Translations under genes and position numbers: made by a program | The notes under the pieces: model-generated | The model's database searches: none | What the model was told of the DNA's origin: nothing | What the model saw: only the letters and a program-made list of their open reading frames with translations | In this document: positions 6,517-14,653 of the stretch, piece by piece | Numbering within the stretch: position 1 is the first letter of the stretch | Layout: each line of letters begins with the position of its first letter | Assembly (NCBI RefSeq): GCF_002803065.1 | Contig: NZ_NNBL01000046.1 | Coordinates: 1 to 42,573, forward strand | From: Streptomyces sp. CB01635 | GTDB taxonomy: Bacteria > Actinomycetota > Actinomycetes > Streptomycetales > Streptomycetaceae | Length of the DNA: 42,573 nucleotides | Direction: 5' to 3'

Positions 6517-8499
6517 CGGCTTGGGGACGGTACAGGTCACTGTTGCCTTGCTGGCGTCGCAGTGCCCGAACTCGGGGAAGTCCACCCAGTAGGGATCTTT
6601 GTCCAGAAGCCGGTACTTGCCGGAAAACCCTGAGCTGAACGCGCCGCCCATCGCGGTGGAGTTGATCCACCCGGACATGGCCGAACGGCCGCAGACCTCA
6701 CTCCAGGTGGGGCCCGCCAGACGCTCGTCGTCGTACAGGTGCCACTCCCCCTGGGTGGCGCGGGTGGCGTAGGTCTGCACGCACTTGTCACCCGAGGTGA
6801 CCGGGTTCATGCCGCCGACGATTCCGCCGGGCATACCGCCAGAGTTGTAGCTGGAGGCGTAGGCGAACTCGTCGCACGACATCTTGTCGCTGGAGCTGAT
6901 CTCCGGAACGGTCGTGGTACGCGGGTTTCCGTACTTGCCTGCCCAGCTCGTTCCATCGCTGTTCTTCGGGCAGATGACGTCCCGGTTCTTGTTCGGATCA
7001 CGGCCGGGCGCGTTCTTGTCCGCCGCCGGCAAGAAGAACATGGGCTTGTTGGCGGCCTTGCTTCCGGGATGGTTGGGCAGCTTGGACTGGGTCAACCACG
7101 CGTGCGCTACAGCCGGGGGCGTCTTCTTGAAGTTCATCACCCAGGTGGGGATGTACTTGTAGAACGCGCATCCCGGCGTGGTGGAGGAGATGGTGTCGCA
7201 GCGGATCTGCGCGCCGTCGGCCTGCCAGCGGGTCGCGGCCGGGTTCGCGACCGGCGAGTAGGCGGTGATCTTCGTGGACAGGTCGAGGAGGTCGGTGTTG
7301 TCCGTCGGGGTCCAGGTGTGGTCGATCTTTCCGATCGCGGTGTGGGAGAACGGGTCTGCGCCGGTCCACTCCAGGGCGCCATCCCAGGACTGCGGGCCGT
7401 TGGAGCAGTCGTCGGCCATGAGGCAGTCGAACTCGACGTCCAGCGTCACGGAGACGAACTTCGGGTCGACTTCCACCGGCACGAGGATGAGCTGCTGCGT
7501 GAATGTCCCGGACGTTCCGGAAAGTTTCACTTCCTGGCCGACGGCCCATGAGGCGTTCAGGACCTCCCCGGTAGGCTTGCCGTCCTTCACGACGATGCCT
7601 TGGTATTCGTACGTGAAACCGGAGATGCACGCCTCATACCGCTTGATGTGCGAGTCGGCGTAGGTTTCACACCAGTCGACCAGATGAGGCAAGCCTGAAC
7701 TCGCCTGCTTGATCAGGGACTGGCGTGCGTTCTTGCTGACGCCGGGCACGATCCGTGAGCACGGCTGGATATCGGTCTTCGAGTTGACCTTGCCGCAGTT
7801 CCAGCCGGACGCGGCGCGCAGACCAGTGGGCGGCACAGTCGGGGGTACCACAGCCATGGCCGGCTGGGCGATCTTCTGCGGCTCCTGGAAATCGTCCTCG
7901 TTCAGCACCAGGGCGTTCTTGTCAGGCTCGGGCAACTTGATGTCGACTGCACGGCCACGGGTCTTGAACTTCGCCCACGGGGACCACTCCGTCTCGTACA
8001 GGCTGCCGTCGTAGGCCGAGGTACGGAAGGCGTAGGTGGTACCCGGCTTCAGGTTCCCGTCCGGGACGGTGACCTTGGCCGTGCCGCCGGAGTTGACATA
8101 GCCCGAGACGAGGACACCGTACGGCTCGTCCTTGATCATGACTTGCTTGTCGGGGTTGCCGAAGGCATCCGTCGTATAGACCGCGAAGGTCAGGTCGGCT
8201 TTGTCGCCGTCCGGGTCAGTGACGGTGTTACTCAGGACAGCCATGGTGCGGTCGACCTGCCACACCCCGCCCGCCTGCGTGAACGTCGGCCCTGCCGACG
8301 GGGACTTACCCGACACCGGCCGCCCCCCTGCCGCGGCCAGACTCTTCACCTCCGGGCCATGCACCTGCGGCGGCGCGCCTAACGGGTCAGGCTCCTTCGG
8401 CGATCCGGCCGCGGAAGCCGTTCCTGCTCCGGCCAGAACAGCAAGGACGGCGCCGGCTGCCATGCAGCGCAGCGCCGTCCCTATGCGTGTGCGTCTCAA
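6514..8499 (-). CDS. Secreted protein with C-terminal NucA/NucB-type DNase domain
   Basis: A 661-residue exported protein. Residues 1-30 form a signal peptide (RRTR, hydrophobic core, ASA). Residues 70-180 form a fibronectin/Ig-like beta domain (WSPWAKFK at its end). The middle region is beta-rich and cysteine-containing. From about 515 it matches the NucA/NucB deoxyribonuclease family. The diagnostic piece is the CDEFAYASSYNSGG motif at 542, equivalent to the family's CDEYPFAS-x-x-GG with its catalytic Glu. A further cysteine-rich tail closes the protein. The start is TTG with GAGGGGG five bases upstream. By family it would cut DNA outside the cell, for nutrition, matrix turnover or competition. 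A convergent SUKH gene suggests a toxin/immunity pair. Domain call fairly sure; activity not shown. Confidence 0.72.
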   Translation of the reverse strand: MRRTRIGTALRCMAAGAVLAVLAGAGTASAAGSPKEPDPLGAPPQVHGPEVKSLAAAGGRPVSGKSPSAGPTFTQAGGVWQVDRTMAVLSNTVTDPDGDKADLTFAVYTTDAFGNPDKQVMIKDEPYGVLVSGYVNSGGTAKVTVPDGNLKPGTTYAFRTSAYDGSLYETEWSPWAKFKTRGRAVDIKLPEPDKNALVLNEDDFQEPQKIAQPAMAVVPPTVPPTGLRAASGWNCGKVNSKTDIQPCSRIVPGVSKNARQSLIKQASSGLPHLVDWCETYADSHIKRYEACISGFTYEYQGIVVKDGKPTGEVLNASWAVGQEVKLSGTSGTFTQQLILVPVEVDPKFVSVTLDVEFDCLMADDCSNGPQSWDGALEWTGADPFSHTAIGKIDHTWTPTDNTDLLDLSTKITAYSPVANPAATRWQADGAQIRCDTISSTTPGCAFYKYIPTWVMNFKKTPPAVAHAWLTQSKLPNHPGSKAANKPMFFLPAADKNAPGRDPNKNRDVICPKNSDGTSWAGKYGNPRTTTVPEISSSDKMSCDEFAYASSYNSGGMPGGIVGGMNPVTSGDKCVQTYATRATQGEWHLYDDERLAGPTWSEVCGRSAMSGWINSTAMGGAFSSGFSGKYRLLDKDPYWVDFPEFGHCDASKATVTCTVPKP

Positions 8500-8646
8500 C
8501 GATCCCCCTCAAAGGGTACGGGTGTTCGAATGCAATCGCATCATGTTCAACTCCCGTACAACAGAGGCAAGATGGCCATCCTGCACACGCCGCACTCGTG
8601 CGATCGCACAATGAGTACGGGCCGGGCCGACCTGGGGATGTCAACT

Positions 8647-8699
8647 CGGATCACCGCCGTTTGCGGCTGGTGGCAGGGTTCTTCCCGCACCCCGATTTC
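8647..8699 (-). repeat. 52-bp repeat, copy 2
   Basis: Inverted partner of 5664-5715. Rightward it encodes D-H-R-R-L-R-L-V-A-G-F-F-P-H-P-D-F before a stop about 30 bases later. It is the best-preserved version of the coding fragment; copy 1 has one extra G that breaks this frame. Confidence 0.7.
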
Positions 8700-8773
8700 A
8701 GCAGGGCGTGGCAGTGCGCGCGCTGCTGAGCGCTTCGAGCACGATCCGTACCCGCTCAAGGAAACGCGACCAT

Positions 8774-9110
8774 TCATGCGGCAGCGAACGGGTAAGAGCC
8801 CGTAGCCACACGGGCTTGTGGAGCGCCGCCCGGGAAGCAATCGAGGAAGGCGTCCGAGGCCCGCACGAAGGTCGCCGCGTAGCGGCGTGCTCTGGCGAGG
8901 CGCGTGTCCCTGCCGTGAGTGATGGCCGCCAGGGTGTTCACGCAGTCGAGGAGCGCGTCGGGGCCCGTCTGCGCCGCCGTCACGATGGCCTCGGGGGCTC
9001 GCAGTTGAAGGGCGGCGAAGGCGAGACGCACCGGCTCCAGGTTCGTAGACAGGCCGATTTCAGTCGCGTCGCTCCATCGCTCCTCGTCGACCGCGGTACG
9101 AGCGGCGCAG
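8774..9110 (-). pseudogene. Truncated gene of unknown family
   Basis: The minus frame holds a coherent, helical, Ala/Leu-rich stretch (STNLEPVRLAFAALQLRAPE, TAAQTGPDALLDCVNTLAA, RLARARRYAATFVRASDAFL) that looks genuinely coding. There is no believable start. Upstream the same frame turns into Pro/Arg-rich sequence, and on the opposite strand (9135-9283) another coding-like stretch appears (RDAGSIEGFVGLL), which suggests a rearrangement junction near 9110. The C-terminal twenty residues also look off-frame. I do not recognise the family. Confidence 0.35.
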
Positions 9111-9379
9111 CCTTCGGCCGGCTTCGCCGGGCCCCAAGTCGTGCACGACAAACGCCTGCGGGACGCGGGGTCTATCGAGGGTTTCGTTGGGCTTCTGACC
9201 TGCACTCAGAAGGCGCTGGCGTCGCACCTGGCCAGGGATGGGTGCAGGAACGTTGGCCGTTGCGTCCCTCCGCCTCCTGACTGAGCGGCGAGCTTCGCCG
9301 ACTGCCCCGCTGCTGGGGCTGCGCTGTCAGTCAGCTGCCGGCCAGCCCAAAAACCGCTGGGTCAGATGCAGTTGGGTAC

Positions 9380-9595
9380 GTGTACGGTCTCGATGAGTCC
9401 GAACGTCGCCCGACTGGTCCCTCTGCTGGGGCGCCGTACGCGTTCCATGCAGACATCCTGCGAGATCAAGCGGCCCAAGGTGTCCCGCCCTGGGCAAGGC
9501 TGTGGGCTGAAGGCCACGGTGACACCTGGCGAACCGACGCCGAATACATCGAGCAACGCGAAGACCAGTGGGTGCACGCCCTGCTCGCCGACTGA
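9380..9595 (+). pseudogene. C-terminal remnant of an unassigned gene
   Basis: The frame ends with a protein-like sequence (YAFHADILRDQAAQGVPPWA, then DTWRTDAEYIEQREDQW), followed by a stop at 9593-9595. The GTG at 9380 has no ribosome binding site, and the frame is open upstream into unrelated sequence, so a longer gene was probably truncated. It is convergent with the DHFR-like fragment. No family recognised. Confidence 0.3.
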
Positions 9596-9714
9596 GCTTG
9601 TTCTTCACGGTCTGACCTGGTCACGCTCGGCGATGGTGCCGGGGCGTCTGGTCGCCTTGCCCACGTCGTTTGCCCTGCCACCGCAGACTCCCCCAATGAA
9701 ATGACTTCGAAGCA

Positions 9715-9795
9715 CCGGTGCCAGCTGATGTCGCGGTCCGGTCCCTCGATGTAACCGTCGGGGGAAACCGACATACCCAGAATGATGTCTCGCAT
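9715..9795 (-). pseudogene. N-terminal fragment of a dihydrofolate-reductase-like (RibD C-terminal) gene
   Basis: The first 27 codons read MRDIILGMSVSPDGYIEGPD then RDISWHR. This is the typical N-terminus of dihydrofolate-reductase-family proteins of the RibD-C type (compare the complete gene at 41827-42432). After Trp-His-Arg the sequence loses all similarity, so the gene was cut off. Its ATG is seven bases downstream of the stop of the membrane-protein gene, so it was once the second gene of that operon. Confidence 0.5.
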
Positions 9796-9801
9796 CTCAA
9801 C

Positions 9802-10842
9802 TCACTCATTTCTCGCAGTGATCAGCGCTGTACGGGTTCGGGGTCCGTGGTGCACACTCTCGCGGCCGCGCACCACGGCCGCCGCCCCCACCAGAAGAAC
9901 GATCGCGCCCATGCCGAGGACGACATTGCCGAGCAGAGACGTCGCGTACGGGACGCCCATGTCGCGCGCGTGCCCGAACCCCACCCACACGTAGGTGAGC
10001 AGCGAGCCGCCTGCAAGGGCGAGGCGGTGCCGCGCGCCCCAGCCCCGGCCGCGCGACCAGTACGCGCACAGTGCCACGACCGCGGCGACGAGGACGCACC
10101 AGGCGCCGACCGTGCCCCAGGCCGGCACCCCGTCCGGCAGGAACTCGCGGCCCCAGTAGAGGCTGGACGCGGCGAACGCCGTGGCGCCCACCACCCACGA
10201 CGTCGGAGCGGTGCGCCCGGTCGCAGAGGCCGAGTGGGGGCGCAATGCGAACGCCGCCGCCACCAGCGCGCCGATGACGACCGCCGCGCCGCCGAACTGG
10301 GCCGGTGACGCCATGAAGCGCTCGGACTCGGCCTGGGCGAAGGCCAGAAACAGCGACCCGGCGGCGAACACGACGCCCGTGACCCCGAGTCCGGCCGGGC
10401 CGAGCCAGGGACGCGTACGGTCGCGGCTGAACGTCTCGACGATCGCGATCGGCACGCAGATGCTCCAGACCGTGTGCATCGACAGCACGTCCTGGACCAT
10501 TTCCACGCTGACGCCGAGCACCGGGACATGGGTTCCGGCGTAGGCGAGCCCCATGTCGAAGCCGCCGTAGTGCGGGTTCCACAGCATCTGGTCGATCGGG
10601 CCCTCCTCGAGCAAGGCGTACGCCGCGCCGAACAGGATCATCGTCGGCCAGCCGCGCCCCGCGCGTCGGGTCGCCTCGCGGATCAGCAGGGCCCCGCCGC
10701 CGTACATCGGGGCCAGGAGGACGAGTGAGGGAAGCGCGGTAACCGGCTGGTTGCCGAGGAGGAACTCGCCCACCAGTGGGGCGAGCAGGAACAGGGCGGC
10801 CGCGAGAAGGAGGCGATGGCGTGGTCCGAGTTCGTGGGGCAT
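9802..10842 (-). CDS. Polytopic membrane protein of unknown function
   Basis: A 346-residue integral membrane protein with about nine to ten hydrophobic segments (for example LLLAAALFLLAPLVGEFLL near the start and VVLGMGAIVLLVGAAAVV near the end). Two polar features stand out: the early GGALLIREATRRAGRG loop and an acidic LLEEGPIDQMLWNPHYGG segment, both well formed and possibly functional. The start at 10842 (MPHELGP) is preferred over 10893 because it begins just before the first helix. TAGCGT seven bases upstream could make it leaderless. Downstream it was coupled to a now-truncated reductase gene; upstream lies a LuxR remnant. No family name can be given. Confidence 0.65.
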   Translation of the reverse strand: MPHELGPRHRLLLAAALFLLAPLVGEFLLGNQPVTALPSLVLLAPMYGGGALLIREATRRAGRGWPTMILFGAAYALLEEGPIDQMLWNPHYGGFDMGLAYAGTHVPVLGVSVEMVQDVLSMHTVWSICVPIAIVETFSRDRTRPWLGPAGLGVTGVVFAAGSLFLAFAQAESERFMASPAQFGGAAVVIGALVAAAFALRPHSASATGRTAPTSWVVGATAFAASSLYWGREFLPDGVPAWGTVGAWCVLVAAVVALCAYWSRGRGWGARHRLALAGGSLLTYVWVGFGHARDMGVPYATSLLGNVVLGMGAIVLLVGAAAVVRGRESVHHGPRTRTALITARNE

Positions 10843-10958
10843 GACGTCGACGCTAGAGACGCCGGGCGGCGCGGGCATCGGCCGAAAGTCCACGCCTGCC
10901 GGCCACCTGGCCAGAGTCGGACCAGCCGGACGGCCGGACGGACGGGGGCCGGCGGATG

Positions 10959-11099
10959 TCAGCGGGCGCCCGCGTCATGGACGAGGAGGGCGAGCTGGAT
11001 GTGGCTGTCGAGGCCGGGCTTGGCCAGGGCGCTGGAGAGATGCGCCTTGACCGTGCCGACGGAGAGGCGGAGCCGGGCGCCGATCTCGCCCGAACGAGC
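10959..11099 (-). pseudogene. C-terminal HTH of a LuxR-type response regulator, truncated
   Basis: The last 47 codons read EIGARLRLSVGTVKAHLSSA, then LALLVHDAGAR and stop. This is the second half of a GerE/LuxR helix-turn-helix as found at the end of NarL-type response regulators. The recognition helix V-G-T-V-K-A-H is intact. The receiver domain and the first HTH helix are absent, and the frame upstream is unrelated. It may once have regulated the membrane-protein gene 115 bp downstream. Confidence 0.55.
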
Positions 11100-11140
11100 T
11101 GTTGTCGAGGGCCAGGGCGGATACGGCGAGCAGCCCACCA

Positions 11141-11450
11141 CTACGAGGCAGCATGGCCAGGACGCCTGGCCCGCTTCACCGCCGCCCACGGGAGCTCCCC
11201 CTCGTCTGGGTCTCCCGGCCGGCCAAAGTGCCGGATGTCCCAGGCCAGCGTCCGCTCCTCCAGCCTCCACAGTTCGGACGCCAGGTCCGATAGCTCGGCT
11301 GTTTCAGCTGACGCGTACTGGACCTGCCCACGACACGGCCACCACCCCGAAGTGCTGGCAGCCCAACAGCGCGAGCGCACCCAAACCCGCAGCGAGAAGA
11401 AGCATCCGCTGGAGCGGACGACCGCTCGCCACGCCCCTGACCACGACCAA
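11141..11450 (-). pseudogene. Small membrane protein, frameshifted
   Basis: Two overlapping minus-strand frames seem to be halves of one protein. The first (from TTG 11450 or GTG 11444) gives a membrane helix, RMLLLAAGLGALALLGCQHF, and then GVVAVSWAGP. The second, joined near 11310, continues SAETAELSDLASELWRLEER and ends at 11141. The first frame stops just after the junction, so a frameshift is needed. It begins only a few bases after the DUF402 stop codon, as in an operon. Family unknown; a sequencing error cannot be excluded. Confidence 0.35.
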
Positions 11451-11457
11451 GGACAGC

Positions 11458-11904
11458 TCAACTGACCTGGGCAAGCCACACACGGAAGCGCGCGTTGAAG
11501 GGCTCAACGCTTTCGCGGAGTGCGGCTGACAGCGACTCGGCCGCACTCCGTGCGTGGCTGATGACGTGTGACGGATAACCGTAGGCCTCCTGATGGCTGG
11601 CGAACTCATCCTCATCCACGATGGAGACGGATCGGTCTCCGCGCGTCCGACAGACGTCCAGATCCAGGTCGACCATGGTCACTTCACCCGGGTGTGGCCA
11701 CTCAGACGGCGTGGTGTCGTCGCAGTACACATCCAGCCGGGCGGGTGCCTCCTGGAACAGAGCGGTCCACCAGCCATCACGGGGAAAGAGCGTGACTCGT
11801 CGCTCTTGAGTGGCGTACACCTCGCATTCCTCCCCCTTGCCGTAGATCGTCCCGATCGGCGAACCGAGCCAAACTCCGTACTCGTCCTCACCCAGCCACA
11901 CCAT
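11458..11904 (-). CDS. DUF402-family protein (nucleotide phosphatase-like), N-terminus probably lost by frameshift
   Basis: A 148-residue protein matching DUF402. This family includes nucleoside di- and triphosphatases that use clustered acidic residues for metal binding. Conserved acidic patches are visible: ARLDVYCDDTTP, TMVDLDLDVCRT and SIVDEDEFASHQ, followed by the YGYP turn and a C-terminal helix. The first Met is at 11904, but the same frame is similar to the family already before it (DGSLHWHH). Another frame encodes MGGGEVRVVVRK from ATG 11969, as expected for a DUF402 start. One missing base near 11936 would join them into a 170-residue protein. It may therefore be a recent pseudogene or a sequencing error. 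Confidence 0.65.
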   Translation of the reverse strand: MVWLGEDEYGVWLGSPIGTIYGKGEECEVYATQERRVTLFPRDGWWTALFQEAPARLDVYCDDTTPSEWPHPGEVTMVDLDLDVCRTRGDRSVSIVDEDEFASHQEAYGYPSHVISHARSAAESLSAALRESVEPFNARFRVWLAQVS

Positions 11905-11969
11905 GGTGTGGTGCCAGTGCAGACTGCCGTCGACTTACGGACAACGACCCGAACCTCTCCTCCGCCCAT

Positions 11970-12287
11970 GGGTGGGAGGCTACGATCTCCAAACTGGCCC
12001 GGTGAACCTTCCCAGTCAGAACACCAGCGGCCCGGTGTGGCCATTGCCTCCGGGAGCCCTGGGGCGCGTTCGGGCATGCGGCTGGGGTGGGCGAGTCGGC
12101 TGGTCGCCGCATAGGCGACCGTGCACTCTCACTCAGACACCGGCGGCGCGGCCTCCTCAGACCCTGCACCGGGGCGAACAACCCCACGATCCCTGCGTCT
12201 TCGGCGATCTGCCGGAGCGTTCGAGGGCGTGCCTGCCCGTGTCACGGCATGCAGGCCCGTGACGGCTTGCTGCCCGCGGCCGGCTTA
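11970..12287. other. Intergenic, left flank of the IS at 12288
   Basis: No gene with a usable start was found. A minus-strand stretch around 12180-12240 (PRTLRQIAEDAGIVGLFAP) is coding-like and may belong to the gene interrupted by the IS, but it is not in the frame that continues directly across the insertion site. Confidence 0.25.
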
Positions 12288-12420
12288 GAAGTCATCTCAA
12301 TTGGTGGGTGCACCTCCGCACGTGAGAGTCAGGCTGTCCGGTCCAAGCGCCATGGCTTGACCGTGATGTGAGACTTGCAGCATGGACATGGGGCGAGAGT
12401 CGCGGTGGGAAAAGGACGCA

Positions 12421-12636
12421 ATGACGGTGGAGATCGTTTTCGCCCTGGTGACTGCCGTCGCGCTGGCTGCGGCGGTCTTCACCGTCGCTCTGACTCTCGC
12501 ACTAGCCTTTGGCATCTCTGGTTCAGCGAAGAAGAGCGTGTTGGTGGGGGGTGCACTGCTCGGAGCGACAGCCGGAATGTGGCGTCTGGTACGGGTGCTG
12601 CTTCGGTTCGACGAGCAGCGCCGAATGGGCCGCTGA
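12421..12636 (+). CDS. Passenger small membrane protein inside an IS
   Basis: A 71-residue protein. Residues 5-30 form a long hydrophobic helix (ALVTAVALAAAVFTVALTLA), residues 38-52 a second Gly-rich hydrophobic segment (LVGGALLGATAGM), and the tail is basic (RLVRVLLRFDEQRRMGR). The ATG at 12421 has AAGGA six bases upstream. A longer frame from ATG 12382 has weaker signals. It lies between the left inverted repeat and the transposase, 36 bp before it, in the same direction, so it travels with the element. It resembles nothing I can name. Possible roles are host interaction or transposition control, but none is shown. Confidence 0.58.
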   Translation: MTVEIVFALVTAVALAAAVFTVALTLALAFGISGSAKKSVLVGGALLGATAGMWRLVRVLLRFDEQRRMGR

Positions 12637-12672
12637 CTGCAGGCTTCTCCTTGATGTCGGTAGCCTGCCGGC

Positions 12673-13478
12673 GTGGGGATCGTTGAGCGGCTGGTGCCGG
12701 ACGAGTTGTGGCAGTTGTTCCAGCGGGTGGTGCCGGAGGCGCCGTCGCGACCCCAGGGCGGTGGCCGGCGTCGGCACGGCGACCGCGAAGTGCTGGCCGC
12801 AATCGTCTTCGTGGCGACCTCAGGCTGCACGTGGCAGCAGTTGCCGACCGCCTCGTTCGGACCCTCCGGCGCGACTGCTCACCGACGCTTCACCGAGTGG
12901 ACGAAGGCCCGCGTGTGGGCCAAGCTCCACCGCTTGGTCCTCGACGAACTCGGATCCCGCGGCGAACTGGACTGGTCCCGGTGCGCGATTGACTCGGTCA
13001 ACATGCGGGCCCTTAAAAGGGGGAGCTGACAGGCCCGAATCCTGTAGATCGGGGCAAGTACGGGTCGAAGATCCACTTGATCACGGAACAGACCGGTCTG
13101 CCCCTGTCCATCGGCATCTCGGGCGCCAACACCCACGACAGCCAGGCACTGATCCCACTGGTGAAGGGCATACCACCGATCCGCTCCCGCCGGGGACGCC
13201 GACGGCGCAGGCCCCACAAACTTCACGCCGACAAGGGTTACGACTACAACCACCTGCGGCGATGGTTATCCGACCGAGGTATCCGGCACCGTATCGCCCG
13301 CAAGGGCATCGAGACCTCGCAACGACTCGGCCGCCACCGCTGGACCATCGAACGCACCATGGCCTGGCTCGCCGGATGCAGACGTCTGCACCGCCGCTAC
13401 GAACGGAAAGCCGACCACTTCCTCGCATTCACCAGCATTGCCTGCACCCTGATCTGCTACCGCAGACTCACCAAATGA
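12673..13478 (+). CDS. IS5-family DDE transposase made by -1 frameshift
   Basis: Two frames encode one protein of about 268 residues. The first (GTG 12673 to stop 13029) carries the N-terminal DUF4096-like part and the first catalytic Asp (CAIDSVNMRA). The second continues KKGELTGPNPVDRGKYGSK after a -1 slip at CTTAAAAGGGGG (about 13013-13024). It holds the second Asp (HADKGYDY) and the Glu (HRWTIERTMAWL), completing the DDE triad of IS4/IS5-type transposases. It ends L-I-C-Y-R-R-L-T-K. Frameshifting at an A-then-G run is usual in this group, so this is probably programmed and functional. Both inverted repeats are present, so the copy may be active. Confidence 0.82.
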
Positions 13479-13490
13479 GATGACGTCTTA

Positions 13491-13644
13491 GGTGATGTCC
13501 CAGCAGCCAGTTCCAGATTGCCTGCTCCTGGGGGACCTTGAACGCGCGCAGAGGGCCTCCCGCCCATGTCACGTCATGCAGAAGGGCCCCTCCGACCTGG
13601 ACGAGGCCTACTGCTGGACAAGTCTTGCAAGCCCACTTCGACAC
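13491..13644 (-). pseudogene. 5' part of a gene interrupted by the IS
   Basis: From GTG at 13644 the minus strand encodes about 51 residues: S-K-W-A-C-K-T-C, then VGLVQVGGALLHDVTW, AGGPLRAFKVPQEQ and AIWNWLLGHH. The frame then runs into the right end of the IS at 13490. The sequence looks coding and has a CxxC near the start. The expected continuation beyond 12284 is not clearly recognisable in the same frame, so additional decay or rearrangement is possible. Family unknown. Confidence 0.4.
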
Positions 13645-13673
13645 GCATTCGACTCGTAGTCCTCGGAGAGCCT

Positions 13674-13700
13674 GCCGCGGGCACCACCTGGGCCCGCGGC
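13674..13700 (-). terminator. Hairpin terminator downstream of the beta-propeller gene
   Basis: GCCGCGGGC (13674-13682), a nine-base loop and GCCCGCGGC (13692-13700) form a perfect GC-rich stem 12 bp after the stop codon of the gene at 13712-14653. Confidence 0.55.
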
Positions 13701-13711
13701 CGGTGTTCCTG

Positions 13712-14653
13712 CTACCTGCTCAACCAGTCGGTGGGGGTCACAGCCTGGTCCGTTAGGACCTGGAGGTTCTTTCCGTCGGCGGCGTCGACGACGTAGGTGC
13801 TCTGGGCGGAGTCGAAGTCGTCCGTGGCGGAGAAGGCGATTTGGGTGCCATCGGGCGAGAAGACGGGGCCCTGGACGCTGCTGAGGGGGGTCGTCCAGCT
13901 GCTCTTCAGCTCGGTGGCGGCGCCGGTCGCCACGTCGACGGCGTTGAGGCCGTTCTCGGTGACGTAGACGATGCGCTGCCCGTCGGGGGACCAGTCGACA
14001 GGCGTGGACCGCGCGTTGCGAGCGGTGCTGATCTGGCGTACCTGCCGGGTGGCGATGTCCATGACCCAGACGTCCCTGCCGTACTCCCAGCCGTCGTCCG
14101 TCTCGTACGTGGTGGTCCTCACGAAGGCGATGCTCTGGCCGTCGGGCGAGAAGGTGCCTGCGCCGCCGGTTGTCGTGAGCACCTCCTGTCCTGTGCCGTC
14201 GCTCTTGATCCACTCCATACCGCGCGGGCTGTCGTAGACGATCCGCTTGCCGTCCGGGGACCAGTCGGGGTGGCCGACGTACGGGGCCTCATTGGTTTCG
14301 GGCGCGATACCCCGGACCAGAACGTGCTGGTAACTGCCATCGCCGTCAGCGACCACCAGGTTCCGGGCGTACATGCAGCCTTCGGTCTGGGGAATGCAGG
14401 TGTCGTCGCGCTGGATGTACGCCACGGTGGAGCCCTTCGGAGAGAGGACGCCTTCCTCGGCGTTCTGCGCGAAGGTCCGGATGACATCGCCGCTCACTGG
14501 GTCGAGCGAGACCAGAGCAGGAGAGCCGGAGGAATAGCCAGTGGCGGTGATCTGGCCGGCCGCAGTCACCTGCTCCGCCGTGGCGGTCCCTGCTGTCGGC
14601 AGACCAGCAGCCACGACGATCCCCACGGCCACCACGACTCGTTTGAAAAGCAC
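13712..14653 (-). CDS. Secreted TolB-like (PD40) beta-propeller protein
   Basis: 313 residues. A signal peptide (FKRVVVAVGIVVAAGLP, cleavage likely after TATA) is followed by repeated PD40/WD40-like blades, each marked by SPDG or SPKG turns: VLSPKGSTVAYI, DWSPDGKRIVYD, TFSPDGQSIAFV, DWSPDGQRIVYV, VFSPDGTQIAFS. This gives about six blades, as in the C-terminal part of TolB and related exported propellers. Such domains bind proteins or peptidoglycan-linked partners. No enzyme domain is present. The GTG at 14653 is chosen because AGAAGGG lies five bases upstream; the longer frame begins in noncoding-type sequence. It stands alone and ends in a hairpin. Role unknown. Confidence 0.75.
   Translation of the reverse strand: MLFKRVVVAVGIVVAAGLPTAGTATAEQVTAAGQITATGYSSGSPALVSLDPVSGDVIRTFAQNAEEGVLSPKGSTVAYIQRDDTCIPQTEGCMYARNLVVADGDGSYQHVLVRGIAPETNEAPYVGHPDWSPDGKRIVYDSPRGMEWIKSDGTGQEVLTTTGGAGTFSPDGQSIAFVRTTTYETDDGWEYGRDVWVMDIATRQVRQISTARNARSTPVDWSPDGQRIVYVTENGLNAVDVATGAATELKSSWTTPLSSVQGPVFSPDGTQIAFSATDDFDSAQSTYVVDAADGKNLQVLTDQAVTPTDWLSR

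Larger units (their letters stand above)
12288..13487 (+). mobile_element. Complete IS5-family element (1,200 bp) with passenger gene
   Basis: Imperfect terminal inverted repeats start with GAAGTCATCTCAATTGGTG on the left and GACGTCATCTCATTTGGTG on the right, read inward. TTA flanks both sides (12285-12287 and 13488-13490), the target duplication expected for this group. Inside lie a small membrane-protein gene (12421-12636) and a two-frame transposase (12673-13478). A frame on the right flank is cut at the insertion point, so the element landed within another gene. Confidence 0.78.
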
